From: Spirochaetaceae bacterium | GTDB lineage: Bacteria > Spirochaetota > Spirochaetia > B11-G9 | Assembly (NCBI GenBank): GCA_030643345.1 | Contig: DAOWMA010000020.1 | Location: 1-12,411, forward strand | DNA: 12,411 nucleotides | Direction: 5' to 3' | In this document: in pieces, positions 8,466 through 12,411 of the stretch | How positions within the stretch are numbered: position 1 is the first letter of the stretch | How the letters are laid out: every line of letters begins with the position of its first letter | Notes under the pieces: model-generated | What the model was told of the DNA's origin: nothing | Databases searched by the model: none | What the model saw: the letters and a program-made list of their open reading frames with translations, nothing else | Program-made: the position numbers and the translations under genes

Positions 8466-9614
8466 CTAATTTCCAAATAAGCTTCCTGTTGGTGGAGTCC
8501 CTGAAGGGACACCACTTCCACCAAAAGGTGCATCTAAAATTGACGGTCCCCCTCCTGCAGCTTTATGAATATTGTTATAAAGCTTGAAAAGATACCTGAC
8601 CTCGGCCATCTGCCTTGATATATGATTTTTTCTTACTGAGAAATCATTAAAAAACTGAACAGAACTAAGATCTTTTTCAATCAGACCTATTCCCAGGCCC
8701 TCAGCATGATATTTCTCCAACTCCTTAAGTCTATAAAATACCATTTCAAAAATGGGCAGAACACTGCGCATTTTCACTACTGCAGGGCTTACCTCTGCTT
8801 TAGCTTTGAATAATGTCCCGGGGTTACCTGCAGAAGGGTCCTTTCCATATCTTTCAAGGGTGGTTTTTACCTCCATAAGCTCAGAAAAAACAGTCGTAAA
8901 TCTGGGTTCAAAAAGTAGAAATTGTTTTGCATAGCCCTGAATAAAAACATCCGCACCACTTCTAAAAACCTTATCCCGGGCAGATAACCAGTAATTACGA
9001 TATAGTGCCAAATCACTTTCATTGACGGCATAGGAACTTATCCTTTTGTCCGGGACCTTTTCTACAACACTGCCTGGTTTGGAGTACTGCTCTCTTCCCT
9101 GTATGTCTTTACACGACACAGAACCTTCATCACAAAGAACCAGTATACCACCTTCAGGAGATGAAACTATCTCGAATTTTGTTCCCCGGACACCCATTAC
9201 AGCACTTTCCGTCTTTACACTCATGGAATCATTTCCGGCTAATTTTTGGACCTTAAAGGATATAGACCCGCTTAACATTTGAAAAGATGTTTGATTTCTG
9301 CCGCTTTTCTCTTCCATCTCAAAATAGAAAGCAGTATCGGGCTTAACTGAAATGGAGGTTTTACTCCCGGAAGGAAGTTTTACTTCAATTTCAACAAGAC
9401 CATCCGGACCTGTTTCTATCAGATCAAATTCCTCTATACCAAAACCTATATCTATGAGTTCCCACTCAAGAAGCTCACCGTCCCTGTACAGATCAACATA
9501 ACCCTCAATATAAACAATAGAACCAGTTACAGATTTAGCCGCTAAAGAACCGACAATTAAAAAAACAACTACCATTAATAATAAAATCTTTTTACCTGAA
9601 ATCGGAACAAACAT
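8466..9614 (-). CDS. FecR-domain exported protein, first gene of the envelope operon
   Basis: 382 aa with an N-terminal signal peptide or anchor (KKILLLMVVVFLIVGSLAAKS), cleaved near residue 26. Residues about 28-180 form a FecR domain. The diagnostic motif VKTESAVMGVRGTKFEIV is at 132-149; it is preceded by a strand repeat with LPSGSKTSI and followed by GGILVLCDEGSV. The C-terminal third is helical and ends in a Gly/Pro/Ser-rich tail. Classical FecR proteins are anti-sigma regulators, but no sigma factor or TonB receptor gene is near, so a structural periplasmic role is more likely. I prefer the ATG at 9614, with AGAGGG 6 nt upstream, over the TTG at 9647. A strong promoter lies 30-60 bp upstream. 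Domain call is secure; function is open. Confidence 0.88.
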   Translation of the reverse strand: MFVPISGKKILLLMVVVFLIVGSLAAKSVTGSIVYIEGYVDLYRDGELLEWELIDIGFGIEEFDLIETGPDGLVEIEVKLPSGSKTSISVKPDTAFYFEMEEKSGRNQTSFQMLSGSISFKVQKLAGNDSMSVKTESAVMGVRGTKFEIVSSPEGGILVLCDEGSVSCKDIQGREQYSKPGSVVEKVPDKRISSYAVNESDLALYRNYWLSARDKVFRSGADVFIQGYAKQFLLFEPRFTTVFSELMEVKTTLERYGKDPSAGNPGTLFKAKAEVSPAVVKMRSVLPIFEMVFYRLKELEKYHAEGLGIGLIEKDLSSVQFFNDFSVRKNHISRQMAEVRYLFKLYNNIHKAAGGGPSILDAPFGGSGVPSGTPPTGSLFGN

Positions 9615-9647
9615 CTCAAACCCTCTTAACCATCTTATCTTATCCAA

Positions 9648-9676
9648 ATTATATCACAAAGCATGAAAAACTACAA
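9648..9676 (-). promoter_or_regulatory. Sigma-70-type promoter of the five-gene envelope operon
   Basis: On the minus strand there is a perfect -10 TATAAT (9653-9648) in the extended form TGATATAAT. At 17 nt upstream is a weak -35, TTGTAG (9676-9671). Transcription would start near 9641, giving a leader of about 27 nt before the ATG at 9614. No other comparable promoter was seen inside the operon, whose gene gaps are 13 to 33 bp, so this probably drives all five genes. The -35 overlaps a poly-T run after pepT. Confidence 0.65.
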
Positions 9677-9686
9677 AAAAAAAGAC

Positions 9687-10946
9687 TTATAAAAAAATTT
9701 CTTTTGCCCACAATTGAATCAGATTGATTATTGTATCTGCTGCTTTAATCATAGTATTCACCGAAGCCCATTCAAAACGACTATGGTAGTTATGCCCCCC
9801 TGTAAAAACATTTGGAGTTGGTATTCCCATCTCACTTAGCCTTGAACCATCTGTACCACCTCTAATTATATCCCTGACAGGTACTACTCCGGCCGATCTG
9901 ACAGCTTCCTCAAGTATTTCAACTATTTTTTCATATTTGCTTATATACTCATACATATTTGAATACTGTTTTCTGGTTGTAACCTCTACCGTACTGCCAG
10001 GAAACTTTGCTTCCACAGCCTTACCATAAATGTGCATAGCGTCTATTCTACGGGCAAGTTCATCAGAATCAAAATCCCTGATAATACCTTCAAGTTTAAC
10101 TTCATCCAGATTACCTTCAACTTCCATGGGAGAATAATAACCATATCGACCGTCTGTTGCTTCCGGACTCTCATTTGCAGGGAGGAGTCCAAGATAAGTT
10201 CCGGCCATAGCTACAGCATTTATCAGTTTACCCCTGGCTGAACCTGGATGAATAACCCTTCCTTTGAACTTTATTTCGAAACCTGCAGCATTAAAACATT
10301 CGGTTTCGATAGAACCAAGTTCTCCTCCATCAATTGTGTAACAGCATCTGGCATTCAGCCAGTCTTTATTAAAAAAATCGAGCCCTTTCCCGGTTTCCTC
10401 ATCAGGAGTAAATATAATTTCAACTTCCCCGTGAGGTTCATCCGGATGTTCTTTAAACCAGGACAGGGCTGTCATAATTTCAGCTACACCGGCTTTATCA
10501 TCCGCACCAAGCAAAGTAGAACCATCTGATGTAATAATTGTATCACCTTTATGCTTTAATAAATCAGAATATTCTTCAGGCTTTAGAATATATTTATCAC
10601 CAAGAGCAATATCTTTAAGGTCATAATTATCTATAATCTGTGGTTTTACGTCTGTTCCATTCATATCAGGAGAAGTATCTACATGGGCCATTAATCCAAT
10701 TACAGGGGTCTTTTCTGCCTCCGGTAAATTAGATTTCAGAACTGCTATGAGATAACCATGTTCGTTTAAAGTTATCTTACTAATACCAAGCTCCTCTAAT
10801 TCAACTTTTAATAAATTAAGCAGGTCCCACTGGCACTTTGTAGAGGGGATTTCATCAGTATTATGAGGATCCGATTTTGTATCAATTTTTACATATCGTA
10901 AAAATTTGTCAAGTAACTGTTCTTCTATCCATTTTTCATCTTTCAT
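9687..10946 (-). CDS. pepT: Peptidase T (tripeptidase, M20 family)
   Basis: Cytosolic di-zinc aminotripeptidase that releases the N-terminal residue from tripeptides. The product is 419 aa, close to the family size. Metal and catalytic residues are visible: H88 and D90 in MAHVDTSPD, the DD pair 149-150 in GADDKAG, catalytic E183 and metal-ligand E184 in TPDEETGKG, D206 in TIDGGELGS, and H385 in TGGHNYHSRFE. The early segment LDKFLRYVKIDTKSD and IRGGTDGSRLS near 362 are also typical. The ATG at 10946 is the best start, although it has no visible Shine-Dalgarno; a TTG five codons earlier is the alternative. It is preceded by a transposase relic on the other strand, so its upstream region has been rearranged. 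The operon promoter lies 40 bp beyond its stop. Confidence 0.96.
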   Translation of the reverse strand: MKDEKWIEEQLLDKFLRYVKIDTKSDPHNTDEIPSTKCQWDLLNLLKVELEELGISKITLNEHGYLIAVLKSNLPEAEKTPVIGLMAHVDTSPDMNGTDVKPQIIDNYDLKDIALGDKYILKPEEYSDLLKHKGDTIITSDGSTLLGADDKAGVAEIMTALSWFKEHPDEPHGEVEIIFTPDEETGKGLDFFNKDWLNARCCYTIDGGELGSIETECFNAAGFEIKFKGRVIHPGSARGKLINAVAMAGTYLGLLPANESPEATDGRYGYYSPMEVEGNLDEVKLEGIIRDFDSDELARRIDAMHIYGKAVEAKFPGSTVEVTTRKQYSNMYEYISKYEKIVEILEEAVRSAGVVPVRDIIRGGTDGSRLSEMGIPTPNVFTGGHNYHSRFEWASVNTMIKAADTIINLIQLWAKEIFL

Positions 10947-10952
10947 ACCGCA

Positions 10953-10981
10953 AAGATGCAATATTTACGGGGAAGTGTCAA
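10953..10981 (-). promoter_or_regulatory. Possible pepT promoter (consensus -35, weak -10)
   Basis: A perfect TTGACA (10981-10976, minus strand) is followed 17 nt later by CATCTT (10958-10953), which matches only three of six -10 bases. Start of transcription would fall at or just before the ATG at 10946, giving a leaderless or nearly leaderless mRNA. That would fit the absence of a Shine-Dalgarno. The signal may be coincidence. Confidence 0.35.
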
Positions 10982-11084
10982 AGGGAAAGTGAAAAAGTAT
11001 GTTCGTTATTACAATAATGTACGACCTCATCAGGGCATTGGTAATATTGGCCCTGATAAGAAAAGCCCTGTAGAAACCGGTTAA
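10968..11084 (+). pseudogene. 3' relic of an rve-type (IS481/IS3-like) transposase
   Basis: The + strand reading frame ending at TAA 11082-11084 gives KVKKYVRYYNNVRPHQG, then IGNIGPDKKSPVETG. The pattern Y-x-x-YYNN-x-RPHQ-x-(I/L)G is the end of the integrase-core domain of DDE transposases of IS481/IS3 type, downstream of the catalytic Glu. Only about 38 residues remain. The frame closes at 10914 inside pepT and no catalytic D or E motifs are present, so this is a decayed remnant. The left boundary is approximate. Its presence next to the pepT start marks an old insertion or deletion. Confidence 0.8.
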
Positions 11085-11527
11085 ATTAGAAAAGAGTCTG
11101 CATTATTCGGACTCTATACTAATTATTACCGGTCTGCTTCTTAAGAGACTTTTACTTCACTAGAAACTATCTTTTTACATTTCAATACTAAAGGAATGTC
11201 CCTTTTTTTGTACAGATTGCTAAAATTACATTTTTTAAGCATTATTTCAAATTCCCTCTATAAAAAAATCTGTTTCCCTTCTCTATTTCTGTCAAAGATC
11301 AATTTTTAAAAGATAATTTCCCGGCCAAAACCTTGGTTATGATTTTTGCAACCCTACGAGAAATAGATAGCCTGAATATACGATGGTTGAAAAAAATAAA
11401 TGAAATAAAAAACTTCCTGAATCGAAACAAAAAGAAATTACCAGAAATATAAATACTCTCCTGGAAAATGACAGATTAAAACAAAAGCAAAAAGATATGA
11501 TTCAAAAATAACAATAACTTGCATCTT
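11085..11527. other. Gap without an intact gene, AT-rich
   Basis: About 440 bp between the transposase relic and the toxin gene. No ORF with a start site and family signature was found. A 7-bp hairpin (AGAGTC at 11093-11098 with GACTCT at 11110-11115, plus one G-T pair) follows the transposase stop and may mark the element's end. Near 11415-11515 a frame of about 33 codons (KLPESKQKEITRNINTLL and onward, ending at a TAA) is open but has no start codon or ribosome site; it could be a gene relic. I see no tRNA, clear terminator or riboswitch. Confidence 0.6.
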
Positions 11528-11797
11528 TCAATTATCATAAACATTTTTTCGGTGACCTATTGTCACAGCTACAAGGACAAGTTCTTTATCCAGGATCTTG
11601 CACAGAATACGGTAATCTCCCACACGATAGCGCCACAAGCCTTTTTTGTCCCGGGATAGTGGTTTTCCACGACTTTTAGGGTCTTCAAGTACTGCTATCT
11701 CATCTTCCAGATAATCAAGAATTTCCGATTGCCATTTACGATCGATCTTTTTAAGCTGCTTTGATGCAGTAGGAGTTAATTCAACGTTCCAGACCAA
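11528..11797 (-). CDS. RelE/ParE-superfamily toxin
   Basis: 89 aa, the normal length for RelE-type toxins, which usually cut mRNA in the ribosomal A site. It begins VWNVELTPTASKQLKKID, typical of the family. RYRVGDYRILCKI (56-68) is the central strand, with R63 in the place of RelE R61. The end is GHRKNVYDN, with R83 and Y87 matching RelE catalytic R81 and Y87 by position. These residues suggest an active nuclease rather than a ParE gyrase inhibitor, which is inference. The start is TTG at 11797, inside the antitoxin gene; the 17-bp overlap implies translational coupling and a low, antitoxin-dependent output. There is no Met at this position in the DNA and no good ribosome site. Confidence 0.9.
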   Translation of the reverse strand: MVWNVELTPTASKQLKKIDRKWQSEILDYLEDEIAVLEDPKSRGKPLSRDKKGLWRYRVGDYRILCKILDKELVLVAVTIGHRKNVYDN

Positions 11798-11993
11798 GTT
11801 CTTTTCTCACTTCTGCTATAGTTTTTCGAGGTTCTTCCTTTTCAAGAACAGAGAGAGCCAAAAGATAGTCTTCACGATCTTCAAGAAAGTTCTCTACTGC
11901 CTGCTTTACGTAATAACTCTTGCTTCGACCAGTCTCATGAGCTAACTGGGTAAGACGATCTTCAACAGAGGAATCCAGTCTAACTGCTAACAT
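11781..11993 (-). CDS. Ribbon-helix-helix antitoxin (CopG/DUF6290-like)
   Basis: 70 aa. Residues 1-40 form a ribbon-helix-helix DNA-binding domain: MLAVRLDSSVEDRLTQLA, then GRSKSYYVKQAVENFLED. The acidic C-terminal part, ending in RKELGLER, is the expected toxin-binding tail. It would neutralise the RelE-type toxin encoded directly downstream and repress their shared promoter. The ATG at 11993 has AGGAG upstream. The last 17 bp overlap the toxin gene. Order (antitoxin first, toxin second), size and overlap all fit a complete type II module. Confidence 0.9.
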   Translation of the reverse strand: MLAVRLDSSVEDRLTQLAHETGRSKSYYVKQAVENFLEDREDYLLALSVLEKEEPRKTIAEVRKELGLER

Positions 11994-12004
11994 AACAAAC
12001 TCCT

Positions 12005-12024
12005 TTGTATTACAAGTATAACAA
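12005..12024. promoter_or_regulatory. Operator-like palindrome over the toxin-antitoxin -10 box
   Basis: The minus-strand sequence TTGTTATACTTGTAATACAA is an imperfect 20-bp palindrome: half-sites TTGTTATAC and GTAATACAA match at 7 of 9 positions around a 2-bp centre. It contains a perfect 11-bp palindrome TTGTATTACAA (12005-12015, + strand) and covers the -10 box and start site. It fits a ribbon-helix-helix antitoxin binding site that would shut the promoter. Confidence 0.6.
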
Positions 12025-12043
12025 TAAAATCAAATCCTGACAA
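12015..12043 (-). promoter_or_regulatory. Promoter of the toxin-antitoxin operon
   Basis: On the minus strand, -35 TTGTCA (12043-12038) and -10 TATACT (12020-12015) are separated by exactly 17 nt. Each matches consensus at 5 of 6 positions. Transcription would begin near 12008, about 15 nt upstream of the antitoxin ATG, with the Shine-Dalgarno AGGAG just after. Confidence 0.75.
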
Positions 12044-12103
12044 TCCTAATCAAAACCATGAGCCACACAGTTCCACCTACAAAGACACTTAAAAGCCATT
12101 TCT

Positions 12104-12120
12104 GTCTAACGAAGTTAGAC
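12104..12120. repeat. Perfect 7-bp hairpin with GAA loop
   Basis: GTCTAAC, GAA, GTTAGAC: a perfect inverted repeat. It is followed at 12124-12132 by a small CCC-GAA-GGG hairpin with the same loop. Both lie on the left side of the larger structured region. Confidence 0.8.
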
Positions 12121-12132
12121 GAACCCGAAGGG

Positions 12133-12288
12133 CGGTTTCCGGTGCTGCTAAACAAGGCAAATTTCGCATGCAAGGGTCCCTTGTATGAAGTTTGCCGGTC
12201 AGTGAGGAAATAAAAGACATTGTGTAACATTTTAAGCTTTCCGGGATGTTTGTAAATATTGCTATTCCCAGAGCAGTGCCGGAAACCG
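12133..12288 (+). repeat. Long inverted repeat enclosing a bulged hairpin; candidate structured RNA or ssDNA element
   Basis: Arms 12133-12149 and 12272-12288 pair along 17 positions: 15 Watson-Crick pairs and two G-U pairs if read on the + strand. Inside, 12156-12196 folds into an 18-bp hairpin: 9-bp lower stem, a 2-nt bulge (CG at 12165-12166), 9-bp upper stem and a GTC loop. It has two more G-U pairs on the + strand. The rest of the interior is AT-rich. No credible protein is encoded here on either strand. Function unknown: candidates are a non-coding RNA, the fold of a mobile element, or a degenerate recombination site. Confidence 0.55.
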
Positions 12289-12411
12289 GTGGCTGTCGTT
12301 CGCAAGCTCCCTACTCGCCCATGCATCCTTGGGCCCCTGAGGAACCGTCACCCCGGTTTCCCAAGGCTCCCCAAAGGTTTCACAAGTTTTCCTCTTTTAG
12401 CTGTTCCATAC
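12289..12411. other. GC-rich stretch, no gene recognised
   Basis: Clearly richer in G and C than the rest of the window, with several short C-runs and imperfect small palindromes (CCTTGGG facing CCTGAGG near 12327-12342). A minus-strand frame (residues ETFGEPWETGVTVPQG and onward) is open for over 100 nt but has no start or known domain. It may be part of the same element as the inverted repeats and it continues beyond the window edge. Confidence 0.4.

Noticed and set aside
8450..8533. 28-residue N-terminal extension of the LamG-like lipoprotein
   Set aside because: It overlaps the end of the FecR gene and would place the signal peptide and lipobox internally. The ATG at 8449 has its own ribosome site.
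12156..12196. Group II intron domain V, because it is a hairpin with a 2-nt bulge
   Set aside because: The bulge is on the 5' side, the loop has three bases rather than a GNRA tetraloop, and the catalytic AGC at the stem base is absent.
12104..12288. Integron attC site, because GTCTAAC and GTTAGAC fit the RYYYAAC and GTTRRRY core sites and a toxin-antitoxin pair is adjacent
   Set aside because: The two core-like sequences are only 3 nt apart, while real attC sites have them at the outer ends, tens of bases apart. I found no second RYYYAAC at the other end of the structure and no attC-like sequence on the far side of the toxin gene.
12030..12326. 98-aa minus-strand open frame across the inverted-repeat region
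   Set aside because: It reads through hairpins and the toxin-antitoxin promoter, has no signature or credible ribosome site, and is probably an accidental frame.

Overview
The window is an AT-rich bacterial chromosome segment that looks spirochaetal. This is inferred from relaxed lipoboxes (VVGC, MISC, FISC), several envelope genes of LPP20/CsgG/FlgT-like type, and overall composition. No 16S rRNA or other taxon marker is present. Almost everything is transcribed from the minus strand; the clear exceptions are one small coiled-coil gene and a transposase relic.

Right to left along the minus strand: 12100-12411 holds no convincing gene but is rich in inverted repeats. It could specify a structured + strand RNA or a single-stranded DNA fold. 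Next comes a complete RelE-type toxin / ribbon-helix-helix antitoxin pair (11528-11993) with a near-consensus promoter and an overlapping palindromic operator. An AT-rich gap (11085-11527) without an intact gene follows, then the 3' relic of an rve-type transposase on the + strand. The relic runs right up to the start of pepT (tripeptidase T), which has no visible Shine-Dalgarno.

The centre (2316-9614) is a tightly packed five-gene operon of exported envelope proteins behind one good promoter. In order they are a FecR-domain periplasmic protein, a LamG-like lipoprotein, a CsgG/FlgT-like protein ending in a probable outer-membrane beta-barrel, a CsgG-like lipoprotein, and an LPP20 lipoprotein with a CsgG-like C-terminus. 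Three members of this fold group beside FecR and LamG suggest one envelope assembly or export apparatus. I do not recognise it as a described system, and it is the best candidate here for new biology.

The left end (1-1779) holds mnmE and the start of mnmG. Their products together make the xm5U34 modification of tRNA wobble uridines, and only 1 nt separates the genes. Between mnmE and the envelope operon is a small + strand coiled-coil gene. It contains one copy of a roughly 30-bp palindromic dispersed-type repeat inside its reading frame, and a second copy supplies its stop codon.
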